Shown: positions 1-8,172, counted from the first letter of the stretch. The stretch: 8,812 nt of DNA from an uncultured Terrimonas sp. (GCA_946886925.1 CAMPJQ010000079.1:1-8812); one strand, 5' to 3'. The notes: a model not told the origin generated them from the sequence alone. Numbers and translations: made by a program.

Positions 1-3000
1 CTATAATATTTGAATCTGAATTTATAATGTTTGAAGGATCTACGTTAGGTGCATTGGAACTGATCAGCCACAGGTTCCTGCCATATAATGAAAGTGTAGC
101 CTTATTGGAATGAATCGCCTCAATCCATTTCTCCGGCAAACTGTATCCAAGCTTTACTTCCCTTAAATATACATAGCTTCCATCGTACAAATTGGCTTTA
201 TTAAGCCTGGTACCAAAGTTATTTTTGAAATAACGCGGGGCTGTAAGCCTGGTGGTCAAAGGCGTTCCATCGGCCAATACCCCTGTAACATCTATGCCGT
301 TTTCCCTGATGTTATTGGCAACTGTTTCCTGTAACATGCCCGAAGCAAATCCATACATATTGGTGTAAGAAAAAAAGTTGCCTCCTTTTTGAAAATCAAT
401 TAATCCGCTCAACACAACACCTTTATAAGTGAATGTATTGGTTATACCTCCAACAAAATCGGGTTGCGTACTACCAATAACCTGGTTTTTATCGGAGGGT
501 ACATAAAACCCGTTAGCATCAACTACTTTTTCTCCCTTTAAATAGGTATAGTCCGTACCGGTAAGCACAAACAAAGGCTGCCCAACGATGGCCGCAACAG
601 AAACAGAATTTCTCCTCCGTTCTGTTGCCAGAATATACCGATCAATACTTGGATTATTTGGAATATCCAGGGCCAGCAAAATACTGCGGTTGGCTGCGTA
701 ATTAATGCCTATACTCCACGAAAAATGCTCGAATTGCAATGGTGTGCCGGTCAGTTGTAATTCAATTCCCCGATTTCTCGATTTTCCAACATTGGTAAGA
801 AAAGAACTATAGCCCGAAGTATTGGAAATGGAAAGCGGCATTATCAAACCATTGGTGATCCTGTTGTAGAAAGTAAAGTCAATACCAATACGGTTTTGCA
901 GGAACTTTAGTTCTACCCCGGCTTCTATTTCATTGCTTCTTTCGGGTTTTAATTTACTATTGGATAATGAAGGGTTCCTCAAAATATAGGGATTGCTTCC
1001 AAATAATACAGCAGCATTATATGCTACTTCTGTTCTGTAAGGATCCGTATCGCTCCCTATTTGCGCTACACTCGCTCTTAATTTTCCATAGCTGAGCCAC
1101 TTGCTGGCAGAAGTCAACCAATTTGAAAAGATAACAGAGAGGGAACTTGCAGGATAAAAATACGAATTGTTGCCTGCCGGCAGAGTGGAAGACCAGTCGT
1201 TTCTTCCCGATATATCAAGAAAAACAGCATCCTTATACCCCAGCGTTGCAGTTCCAAAAACAGAGTTTATGCTTTTTTTGAAAATATTTTCTGAGATGCC
1301 GATCCTTCCAATATTATTGGTAAGTGTATATAACCCCGGAGTGATAAGCCCGGCATAGGCGGCCGATTTTACAGCGTCTTTTGATCTCATCATATTTCCA
1401 CCCAATGCTGCACTTATATTAAAACTTTGACTAAGTTCTTTTTGTGCAGAGGCAATAAATTGATAGTTCACTTCTCTGTGCTCAATATCTGTTCTTGAAT
1501 AATTACCCGGAGTATAGTCTCTCGCTACGCGCTCTTCCCGCAAGGTATTGAACTGGTCAATAAAAACTTTTGCAGAAAGATTGATCCAGTCAACCGGCTT
1601 AAAGTCAAATCCTGTCAGCCCGTATAACCGCTTCCTGTTGTCGGTAGGATAATCTTCATATTGATGCCAGTAAGGAGTAGTAGCAAAAAGCGGACGGGGA
1701 TTTGTTGGAGAGGTTCTGTTCCAGCTAACCTGCGAGCCATCAGCAAACTTGTAAAATTTCAACATATCCATCTCCAGTTGCCTTTGCCCATACATAGTAA
1801 ATAACTGGGTTGGATTGTACCCGCTAAAGCCGGTTGACGATTGACCCCTTATAAAATTTTCAGAATAATTAGCACTCATTACAACACTCAGGTTCCTGTT
1901 TTTGGTAAGAATGTGGCTGCCATTAAAACCAAAGTTATTTCGTCTCAGAAGGGAGTTGGGAAGAATAAAATTTTGATTCAGGTTGCTGTATGCCAGTCTG
2001 AATGATCCTTTATCATTGCTTCCTCCCACGCTGATGCTGTTGGTTAAAGTAACGCCTGTTTCATAAAAATCCCTGATATTATCCGGTTGAGGCGACCAGG
2101 GTGTAGTAATACCAAAATAGGGATTGCCCTTGTCTTTATCAAAGGAGTAGTATGGTCTTATTATCTGTCCTTTTAGTTCGGGGCCCCAGGATTCATCAAC
2201 CGAATACTGAGGCAGCAGATCATATCCTCCATTGACCGGGTCGGTATATGTGGGACTATTTAAAAAAAGATCCGGGAATTTGCTCTGCCATAAGGTATCA
2301 AATCCGCTCGCTACAAAATCAGGGTTATTATTGGATCCGCCGCCACCGTACCTGTTTTGAAATTCAGGTAAATAATATACATTGTCTATTTGAGCATTCA
2401 TATTATAGGTAATGCCTAACCCACGGGTCCTATTTCCTTTTCTGGTGGTAATGAGTACCACGCCATTCGAACCTCTGCTGCCGTACAATGCAGTAGCCGC
2501 GGCTCCTTTTAAAACGCTCACCTGCTCAATATCATCGGGATTTATATCCTGGATGGGGCTGCCATAATCATATCCGCCACCTCCCTTTTCCTGGTTGGTA
2601 TTGGCAATGGGCGAACTATTGCCCATGAAAATACCGTCGATAACAAAGAGCGCGTTATTGTTGCCCGTAATGGATTTATTACCCCTTATGAGTATTTTTG
2701 TGGAACCTCCCAGGGCGCCATTATTGGTATTGATCTGAACACCGGCTAATTTGCCCTGTAATGCATTTACAAAATTTGCTTCTTTAGCCGTTTGTACGGC
2801 ATCGCCTTTTACTTCGGCAATGGAATAGCCAACGGCATTCGTCTTTTTGGAAATACCCAGCGCAGTTACTTTTACTTCAGCCAGTTGTTCCGCATCTGTA
2901 TTCACCGATAAAATAACGGTAAGATAGGTATCAGGGTTATCAACCACCAAAGTGGTATCTCTGTAACCAACATTGGTGATCAGTATACTTGTTCTTTTGC

Positions 3001-3199
3001 GGAAGGGAAAACTGAATTCACCATTATTATTGGTACTGTACATATTACCATCATCCGGCGTAAGGGTGGCGCCCACTAAAGGATTTCGGTCGTTGTCAAG
3101 TACTCTTCCCCTGATGTTTCTGGCAGTGTCCTGCGCGGTGAGCGTACAGAATGAAAATGCCGTAACAAAAAAGCATAGCAGTCGTTTTTTAAGTGGCAT
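1..3199 (-). CDS. SusC/RagA-family TonB-linked outer membrane protein (3' end cut by window edge)
   Basis: This is an outer-membrane transporter of the SusC type, which imports oligosaccharides with a SusD lipoprotein lid and TonB energy. I translated one uninterrupted frame of 1066 codons from the ATG at 3199. An in-frame TAA at 3211-3209 fixes that start. Residues 1-23 form a signal peptide (K4, K5, R6, a hydrophobic core, then TAQ). Residues 28-105 fit a carboxypeptidase-regulatory-like domain. A TonB-box-like EVKVTALG lies at 108-115. The plug follows, with LQGKLAGVQI (147-156), RGNKSITG (172-179) and the SusC signature around 229-255 (SVLKGAAATALYGSRGSNG, then VVLITTRKG). The rest is aromatic-rich beta-barrel, ending with LYGRNLW near the edge. 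Family members are usually 1000-1100 residues, so a few dozen are probably missing. No STN domain is present. The gene lies 139 bases downstream of the rhamnosidase gene on the same strand. The glycan substrate is inferred only from that neighbour. Confidence 0.95.
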   Translation of the reverse strand, partial: MPLKKRLLCFFVTAFSFCTLTAQDTARNIRGRVLDNDRNPLVGATLTPDDGNMYSTNNNGEFSFPFRKRTSILITNVGYRDTTLVVDNPDTYLTVILSVNTDAEQLAEVKVTALGISKKTNAVGYSIAEVKGDAVQTAKEANFVNALQGKLAGVQINTNNGALGGSTKILIRGNKSITGNNNALFVIDGIFMGNSSPIANTNQEKGGGGYDYGSPIQDINPDDIEQVSVLKGAAATALYGSRGSNGVVLITTRKGNRTRGLGITYNMNAQIDNVYYLPEFQNRYGGGGSNNNPDFVASGFDTLWQSKFPDLFLNSPTYTDPVNGGYDLLPQYSVDESWGPELKGQIIRPYYSFDKDKGNPYFGITTPWSPQPDNIRDFYETGVTLTNSISVGGSNDKGSFRLAYSNLNQNFILPNSLLRRNNFGFNGSHILTKNRNLSVVMSANYSENFIRGQSSTGFSGYNPTQLFTMYGQRQLEMDMLKFYKFADGSQVSWNRTSPTNPRPLFATTPYWHQYEDYPTDNRKRLYGLTGFDFKPVDWINLSAKVFIDQFNTLREERVARDYTPGNYSRTDIEHREVNYQFIASAQKELSQSFNISAALGGNMMRSKDAVKSAAYAGLITPGLYTLTNNIGRIGISENIFKKSINSVFGTATLGYKDAVFLDISGRNDWSSTLPAGNNSYFYPASSLSVIFSNWLTSASKWLSYGKLRASVAQIGSDTDPYRTEVAYNAAVLFGSNPYILRNPSLSNSKLKPERSNEIEAGVELKFLQNRIGIDFTFYNRITNGLIMPLSISNTSGYSSFLTNVGKSRNRGIELQLTGTPLQFEHFSWSIGINYAANRSILLALDIPNNPSIDRYILATERRRNSVSVAAIVGQPLFVLTGTDYTYLKGEKVVDANGFYVPSDKNQVIGSTQPDFVGGITNTFTYKGVVLSGLIDFQKGGNFFSYTNMYGFASGMLQETVANNIRENGIDVTGVLADGTPLTTRLTAPRYFKNNFGTRLNKANLYDGSYVYLREVKLGYSLPEKWIEAIHSNKATLSLYGRNLWLISSNAPNVDPSNIINSDSNII

Positions 3200-3281
3200 G
3201 GGTATCGTTTAATTGTTCAAAAAAAATCATAACGCTAACAAAAAGTTTGTTTTTGAAGATAAAAGTCAATTCAAAAAAAAA

Positions 3282-3313
3282 CAAATAAAAGCCGGCAAAT
3301 ATCATTAAACCAA
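3282..3313 (-). promoter_or_regulatory. Weak promoter candidate for the SusC-family gene
   Basis: Read on the minus strand, a TTG (3313-3311) is followed by 21 bases and then TTTATTTG (3289-3282). The latter matches the Bacteroidota -7 consensus TAnnTTTG except at the second base. It would give a 5' leader of about 75 bases, A/T-rich and with two T-runs. The region is so A/T-rich that single-mismatch hits also occur at GATATTTG and CATCTTTG nearby. The transporter may instead be read through from the rhamnosidase promoter, because no terminator-like hairpin is visible in the 139-base gap. Confidence 0.25.
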
Positions 3314-3338
3314 TCAAAGATGTTATAATACCATATTA

Positions 3339-6300
3339 TTACATCGTTGCGTTAAAACTATATTTCCCCGATTGCAACAGCAGCTTCGTTTCGCTGCCCG
3401 TAGCTGAAATCAATTTTACTCCTGCGGCATTTTTTATCTCACTTCCGCTTTCGGTAACAGCATTCCCCGCGGGAATAACAACCGTTGCCGCGGTATTTAC
3501 AGGTATTTCCACATCCATACTAAAGCTGTCTTTTTCTTTTTTCCAGGATACGCCAATTCTGCCAGCAATGGAATGATAGTATCCTTTTGCATGGGTAAGG
3601 CTCCCACCCGGAACAGGTTGAATGATAAAATGTTTATACCCTGCATTGTCTTTATCGTTATTAATACCCAAAATACTCCTGTACATCCATTCTCCTACTG
3701 AACCAATAGCGTAATGATTGAAAGAATTCATCCCGGCATCCTGGAATCCCCTGCCCTTTACATATCCGTCCCATCGTTCCCATATGGTAGTGGCGCCCTG
3801 ATCAATTGAATACAGCCATGAAGGGAACCTGTGACTCTCCAATAGCCGGTAGGCTATATCGTTGTATCCAAACGCAGTTAACTGATTCATTAGCCTTATG
3901 GTGGTTTGAATACCGGTTGAAATACGATAATCATAAGCCTTAACTGCCTCCACCATATGCGCGGCAGCTTTTTGTTTCAGGTTTTCAGGCACAAGATCAA
4001 AATCTAACGCCAACGCATACCCTGCCTGTGTATTGCCGGTCACCTTCCCATCATCAGACACATAGTTTTTTATAAACGCTGCTTTACTGTTTTTTGCCAG
4101 GGAATCATAATGAGCGATATCGTTCTTTTTGTTTAAGAGCCTGGCCGCTTTGGAAACAAGATTTGCAGAATACGCAAAAAAGGCTGTGGAGTATACATCA
4201 TCCGGAACTTTACCTCCTTCTTTCGGATAATCATCCGCAATAATTGTATTTCCATTCAGCCAGTCGCCATATATATTACCGCGTGACCGTTTCCAGAGCA
4301 GATCCGGATTTTCACTAACAATGCTGTGAATATATTTTTTCATTGCATCGTAGTGTAACGACAGTACGGTAGTATCTCCATAGTGCTCGTAAACCCTCCA
4401 CGGAATAATTACACCTGCATCACTCCAGCCCGGAGAATTATAGAAATTGGCCATTACGCCTACCTGGGGTGCAAAATCAGGAAAACGTCCTTCGGAAGTT
4501 TGACAATCCCGGATATCGCGTATCCATTTGGTAAAAAAGGCCGCCATATCCATATTAAAAATTGCAGTAGTGGAAAATACCTGTGCATCGCCCATCCATC
4601 CGGCCCGTTCATCTCTTTGCGGACAATCGGTAGGCGTTGAATGAAGATTATCGCGTTGCGTCCATAAAATATTCAACCACAGTTTATTCAAATCCGGGTT
4701 GGAGGTTTCGAAATTACTTGCAATAGATGCGGAAGAGGCCACCACCCTTGCGGTAACGTTGCGAGGCTCAGGCTCCCGTGTTAAACCTGATATTTCCACA
4801 TATCTGAATCCGTGATAGGTAAAGCGCGGTTCATAGCTTATCTGCTTTTCATTCCCCGGTATGTAAATATCGGTTTGTTTGGCCGCCCGCAGGTTATCGG
4901 TGAATAATTTTCCTTCCTCATCTAAAACTTCACCAAAACGCATCTTTATTGTTTTTCCCGGGTTATAGGGCAGCTTTAATTGTATCCAGCCTGCAATATT
5001 CTGCCCGATGTCAAAAATATATGTACCCGTTCCGGCGGCTGTTATTTTAACAGGAACAATCTCTTCGGTAACTGCAATGGGTTCATTCATTTGAGCGCTC
5101 AGCACAAGGGATAAGTCATTATCCACAGTAACATTCTTCCATTTGCTGTCATCAAAACCGGCTTTGTCTACACCTGTCTGCACAAGCCTGGCGTCGAAAT
5201 TTACACCATTAAAAAGGGATGCCTGCTGCACAGGACCATTTTCCCATATTTTCCAGCTTTCATCCGTTGCAACCATGTCGCTTGTTCCATCATCGTATTC
5301 AACTGCTATCTGGGCCATTAATCTGCGGTCAAAACCATAAGAACCCCTGTCGGAATGCGAAAAAATTTCACCGGCATACCATCCGTCTGCAAGCATAGCC
5401 ACAATAACATTTTGATCCTGGTTCAGCAGGTTGGTTATATCGTAAGTTTGATATTGCACACGTGTATGATAATCCGTCCACTCCGGTGCAAGAATATGTT
5501 CCCCGCATTTTTTTCCATTGATCCGGATATCGTATACACCCAATGCACTGGCGTACAGGAAAGCCTTTTTTACTTTTCTTTTTGTTGTAAATTCCTTACG
5601 CAATACGGGGGAAGGAGGAACGGGAAGGCTAAATTGCTGATGATTGAAATTGGGTTTTAAAAATCCGTCTGTTAAAAGCTGCGGGAGCCAGTTATCGCCT
5701 TTCAATCTCCTGTAATTATTAAAAAGATGATCTGCCAGTACATTCTTCTTTAATGCGATGTTTTTTCCCTGGTCATCTAAAACTTCTATTTCGGCTAATG
5801 AAAAACCAAACTGTGCCGAATCAATAGCCGCTGATTTTGTAACATACACTTTAATATAACGCGCATCTGTTTTATTAAAATGTATATAATATGGTCTCAC
5901 TCCTTTTGAAACATAATCGTTGCCTGTTTCATCCGCAAGGATAACCGGGGAACTAAAATCCCGCGTGGAGGAAGCCACGACTTTAAAACGTACCGGAAAA
6001 ATAAAAGGGGAAGATTCCTGGTATAATACAACGGGATGTAAACGAATGCCTGAAAATGATTCAGGCTTTCCCAAATCAACAGTTACTGAGCCGGGGCTTG
6101 CGGCCGATGAATCGCTCCGCGACTGGTAACCATAATGAAAGTAAAACCTGTCTTCCATGGGCACCTGCTGTGGCGCAGCACCTATCCATTTAGCCTTCCA
6201 GTCTTGTTTATTCAATAATCCTGTTGACCAGCTTGCCATTTGGCTCCACGCGCTTGCATTTCCTTTTTCATCCCACACTCTTACTTTCCAGTAATATTGA

Positions 6301-6617
6301 TGGACCGATTCAAGCGCTTTACCCCTGTATTTCACCTGGTTGGTTTGACTTGATTTTACTTTTTCGGAATCCCATATATCGGCCTTGTCTTCTTTCAGCA
6401 ACCCCGAATCGCCGGCCACCAGTACCTGGTATGCCGATTGTGATTTTGCTCTTTCATCCGACAATAATTCCCAGCTTAACCGGGGTTCTGTTACGTCAAT
6501 GCCCAATGGGTTTTGAAGATATTCACAGCGCAAACGACTAATAGCAACGTTAGCGGATTGTTCATTACATGAAGAAAACAGCAACGCAACAAAAAAAGAA
6601 AGTACCTTCGTATTCAT
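3339..6617 (-). CDS. GH78 alpha-L-rhamnosidase, lipoprotein with inserted F5/8C-like domain
   Basis: This glycoside hydrolase family 78 enzyme (1092 residues) would release terminal alpha-L-rhamnose by an inverting mechanism. Residues 1-17 are a lipoprotein signal with lipobox LFSSC (acylated C17). The following NEQSA has only one acidic residue, so surface export is uncertain. Domains in order: an Ig/Fn3-like N-terminal domain (about 25-135); a discoidin/F5-8C-like beta-sandwich insert (about 155-290); the Bac_rhamnosid_N domain (about 338-510, with ADGWYAG at 410-416); a concanavalin-like domain (about 525-625, with FDIGQNIAGW); the (alpha/alpha)6 catalytic barrel (about 630-985); and a C-terminal beta-domain. 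The barrel carries DCPQRDERAGWMGD at 664-677, where E670 is the expected general acid, and GATTIWERWDG at 941-951, where E947 is the expected base. The frame is intact and all domains are present. The gene starts 97 bases after folC and precedes a SusC gene, which points to a glycan-utilisation locus. Exact substrate and linkage are not determinable here. Confidence 0.95.
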   Translation of the reverse strand: MNTKVLSFFVALLFSSCNEQSANVAISRLRCEYLQNPLGIDVTEPRLSWELLSDERAKSQSAYQVLVAGDSGLLKEDKADIWDSEKVKSSQTNQVKYRGKALESVHQYYWKVRVWDEKGNASAWSQMASWSTGLLNKQDWKAKWIGAAPQQVPMEDRFYFHYGYQSRSDSSAASPGSVTVDLGKPESFSGIRLHPVVLYQESSPFIFPVRFKVVASSTRDFSSPVILADETGNDYVSKGVRPYYIHFNKTDARYIKVYVTKSAAIDSAQFGFSLAEIEVLDDQGKNIALKKNVLADHLFNNYRRLKGDNWLPQLLTDGFLKPNFNHQQFSLPVPPSPVLRKEFTTKRKVKKAFLYASALGVYDIRINGKKCGEHILAPEWTDYHTRVQYQTYDITNLLNQDQNVIVAMLADGWYAGEIFSHSDRGSYGFDRRLMAQIAVEYDDGTSDMVATDESWKIWENGPVQQASLFNGVNFDARLVQTGVDKAGFDDSKWKNVTVDNDLSLVLSAQMNEPIAVTEEIVPVKITAAGTGTYIFDIGQNIAGWIQLKLPYNPGKTIKMRFGEVLDEEGKLFTDNLRAAKQTDIYIPGNEKQISYEPRFTYHGFRYVEISGLTREPEPRNVTARVVASSASIASNFETSNPDLNKLWLNILWTQRDNLHSTPTDCPQRDERAGWMGDAQVFSTTAIFNMDMAAFFTKWIRDIRDCQTSEGRFPDFAPQVGVMANFYNSPGWSDAGVIIPWRVYEHYGDTTVLSLHYDAMKKYIHSIVSENPDLLWKRSRGNIYGDWLNGNTIIADDYPKEGGKVPDDVYSTAFFAYSANLVSKAARLLNKKNDIAHYDSLAKNSKAAFIKNYVSDDGKVTGNTQAGYALALDFDLVPENLKQKAAAHMVEAVKAYDYRISTGIQTTIRLMNQLTAFGYNDIAYRLLESHRFPSWLYSIDQGATTIWERWDGYVKGRGFQDAGMNSFNHYAIGSVGEWMYRSILGINNDKDNAGYKHFIIQPVPGGSLTHAKGYYHSIAGRIGVSWKKEKDSFSMDVEIPVNTAATVVIPAGNAVTESGSEIKNAAGVKLISATGSETKLLLQSGKYSFNATM

Positions 6618-6630
6618 GTGGCAATTTTTA

Positions 6631-6662
6631 CAAGGATACCAACTCCTTTGTATTATTTCAAA
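6631..6662 (-). promoter_or_regulatory. Promoter candidate for the GH78 rhamnosidase gene
   Basis: On the minus strand TTTG (6662-6659) is followed by 20 bases and TATCCTTG (6638-6631). This matches the Bacteroidota sigma consensus TTTG / TAnnTTTG with one mismatch in the -7 box and a normal spacing. The ATG follows the -7 box by only 13 bases, so the leader would be very short. A Shine-Dalgarno-like AAAGGAG exists on this strand, but it sits 25 bases upstream of the ATG and no in-frame start codon is nearer to it, so it probably does not act as a ribosome site. Confidence 0.4.
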
Positions 6663-6678
6663 TGTTTTTGTAACATTT
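6660..6678. repeat. Perfect 7-bp inverted repeat overlapping the putative -33 box
   Basis: The arms AAATGTT (6660-6666) and AACATTT (6672-6678) are perfect reverse complements around the 5-base spacer TTTGT. The repeat lies between folC and the rhamnosidase gene, and its left arm shares three bases with the candidate -33 TTTG. It could be an operator for a dimeric regulator. It could also be a weak hairpin after folC, but leftward transcripts have no U-run directly after it, so it is not a convincing terminator. The A/T-rich composition makes chance occurrence possible. Confidence 0.4.
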
Positions 6679-6714
6679 TAGGATGCTTTTTTAACTGCTA
6701 TTAAGTCCTGCAGT

Positions 6715-8025
6715 TCAATAATCAAAAAGCACCGCACTCCGCTCCACCTCCCCCACTACAAATACACTTCCGCAAACCAGTATAAGATCATCTTTGCGTG
6801 CATGACCGACAGCATTTTGCAAAGCGGTATTCACCGAAAGAAAATGATGTCCCGTTAATCCATATCCGGCAGCAATAGCCGCAAGCTGATCTTCCGGCAT
6901 AGCACGGGGCGTTTGCGCTTTTGTAAAATAATACGAAGCCTCTTTGGGTAAGAGCTGCATCACTTTTTCTATTTCTTTATCTTTTACCATCCCGATTACA
7001 ATATGGAGATTATGATAGCTCATTAATTCCAACTGCGCTGTTATTTGCTTTATACCATCTTCATTATGACCTACATCCAGCACAACCAGAGGGTGATGAT
7101 GAATAACTTCCCAGCGGCCATGTAAACCGGTTAGTGCTTTTACATTGCGCAAACCTTTCATAATGGCTTTTTCAGGGATTTGCCAGCCCGCTTTCTTTAA
7201 CTGGTCAATTGAGGTAAGTGCAGTAACGAGGTTTTTTAACTGGTAGATGCCTGTAAGATCAAGATGAATGGTTTGCTTATCGTTGCGCAAAGCATGTACC
7301 AGCTCAACCACCAGTTCTTGCTTTCCATATTTGTGATCATCAGCATACCATTCCTTTTCAGCTAATACGAGAGGGGATTTTTTTTCTTTGGCAATGCTTT
7401 CAAAAACGGGCTTTGTTTCAGGCAGGGTTTCGCCAACAACAACCGGCACATTGGTTTTAATGATCCCTGCTTTTTCAAAAGCAATCTGTGCCAGGCTATC
7501 ACCCAAAATATTCATATGATCCATGCCGATATTGGTAATAACGGATAGCACGGGTGTTATTACATTGGTGCTGTCTAACCGCCCGCCCAGACCTGTTTCT
7601 ATAACGGCTACGTCTACCTGCCTGGCGGCAAAATATTCAAATGCCATCACAACCGTTATCTCAAAAAAAGAAGGTTCAATTGTTTCAATCAGTGGTATTT
7701 TTTTTTCTGTAAATGATACCACAAAATCTTCTTCAATCATGGACCCGTTTACCCTTATCCTCTCCCTGAAATCTTTAAGATGAGGAGATGTATATAACCC
7801 CGTGGTATAGCCTGCTGTTTGCAATACCGCCGCAAGCATATGGCTTACCGAACCTTTGCCATTTGTTCCCGCTACATGAATACTTTTGAATGTATTTTGC
7901 GGATCGCCGGCCTTCTGGCATAAAATGCGGGTATTGGTCAGATCTTTTTTAATAGCCGCCGCGCCCGTGCGGCTAAACATGGGAAGCGCTCTATACAGAT
8001 AGTCAATGGTTTCTTCGTAATTCAT
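6715..8025 (-). CDS. folC: Bifunctional folylpolyglutamate synthase / dihydrofolate synthase
   Basis: This cytosolic Mur-ligase-fold enzyme adds glutamate to dihydropteroate and to folates, using ATP. With the chosen start it has 436 residues, normal for FolC. Visible motifs are the P-loop AGTNGKGS (52-59), GLYTSPHL-DFRERI (76-90), FFEITVVMAFEYF (120-132), ETGLGGRLDSTN (143-154), ITNIGMDH (163-170), EKAGIIK (184-190, including the lysine that is carbamylated in characterised family members), the YQLKN segment (261-265), LDVGHNEDG (316-324, usually LDGAHNPDG) and the C-terminal LVCGSVFVVGEV (416-427). The frame is open back to 8106. However, the extra 27 residues are hydrophobic, are not part of the family, and begin inside the upstream terminator hairpin. 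MNYEETIDYLYRALPMF at 8025 is the usual family N-terminus. An alternative ATG lies two codons upstream at 8031. The gene follows the TonB-type gene and is separated from it by a terminator. Confidence 0.95.
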   Translation of the reverse strand: MNYEETIDYLYRALPMFSRTGAAAIKKDLTNTRILCQKAGDPQNTFKSIHVAGTNGKGSVSHMLAAVLQTAGYTTGLYTSPHLKDFRERIRVNGSMIEEDFVVSFTEKKIPLIETIEPSFFEITVVMAFEYFAARQVDVAVIETGLGGRLDSTNVITPVLSVITNIGMDHMNILGDSLAQIAFEKAGIIKTNVPVVVGETLPETKPVFESIAKEKKSPLVLAEKEWYADDHKYGKQELVVELVHALRNDKQTIHLDLTGIYQLKNLVTALTSIDQLKKAGWQIPEKAIMKGLRNVKALTGLHGRWEVIHHHPLVVLDVGHNEDGIKQITAQLELMSYHNLHIVIGMVKDKEIEKVMQLLPKEASYYFTKAQTPRAMPEDQLAAIAAGYGLTGHHFLSVNTALQNAVGHARKDDLILVCGSVFVVGEVERSAVLFDY

Positions 8026-8032
8026 GAACATA

Positions 8033-8049
8033 CCCTGCCTGATGCAGGG
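8033..8049 (-). promoter_or_regulatory. Hairpin masking the folC translation start region
   Basis: On the minus strand CCCTGC-ATCAG-GCAGGG forms a perfect 6-bp GC-rich stem with a 5-base loop. It ends 7 bases before the ATG at 8025. The right arm is the only purine-rich, Shine-Dalgarno-like stretch before that start, so folding would hide it. The start of transcription predicted from the adjacent -7 box would fall within or just before the left arm. A regulatory effect is inference; the structure is directly visible. Confidence 0.4.
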
Positions 8050-8051
8050 AA

Positions 8052-8059
8052 CAAAAGTA
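8052..8059 (-). promoter_or_regulatory. Putative -7 box for folC
   Basis: TACTTTTG on the minus strand is an exact match to the Bacteroidota -7 consensus TAnnTTTG and lies 26 bases before the folC ATG. It falls after the terminator of the preceding gene, where a new promoter would be needed. No TTTG or TTG is found about 17-23 bases upstream, so the promoter call rests on one box. Confidence 0.35.
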
Positions 8060-8089
8060 AGCGGAAAAATAAATGTAAGTATGACTTGT

Positions 8090-8140
8090 AAAATAAAAGA
8101 AGGCATACGCTGCAGCTAACGGTTGATCTGCGTATGCCTT
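8090..8140 (-). terminator. Intrinsic terminator of the TonB-family gene
   Basis: A perfect 11-bp inverted repeat is formed by AAGGCATACGC and GCGTATGCCTT (8140-8130 and 8110-8100 on the minus strand), with a 19-base loop. In leftward transcripts it is followed at once by CUUUUAUUUU. It begins 33 bases after the stop codon of the TonB-type gene, as expected for a rho-independent terminator. The loop is longer than usual. The ATG at 8106-8104 of the extended folC frame lies inside the second arm, which argues against that start. Confidence 0.75.
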
Positions 8141-8172
8141 TTGAAGATATTGGGCTTCAAAAACAGGTATCT

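Noticed and set aside
1167..1358. Short plus-strand open frame inside the SusC-family gene
   Set aside because: It lies opposite a long frame with clear family motifs throughout and has no recognisable domain of its own. The same holds for the other plus-strand frames at 2973-3212, 4383-4640, 5143-5340, 5355-5660, 5920-6129, 6224-6541, 7523-7783, 8192-8386 and 8594-8788.
3216..3281. Two copies of TTCAAAAAAAA (at 3216 and 3271) and a CAAAAA/TTTTTG inverted repeat (3239-3255) in the leader of the SusC-family gene
   Set aside because: These are homopolymer-rich matches expected by chance in such an A/T-rich leader. No further flanking sequence is shared and the stem would be weak.
5897..6079. 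Minus-strand open frame of 60 codons within the rhamnosidase gene
   Set aside because: It is an out-of-frame shadow of the F5/8C-like region; the main frame is uninterrupted. The 71-codon minus frame at 8418-8633 is rejected for the same reason against the TonB-type gene.
6660..6678. The inverted repeat as a terminator for folC
   Set aside because: In the direction of folC transcription the stem is followed by GAAATAATA rather than a U-run, and the stem has only 7 mostly A/U pairs. It is kept only as a possible operator.
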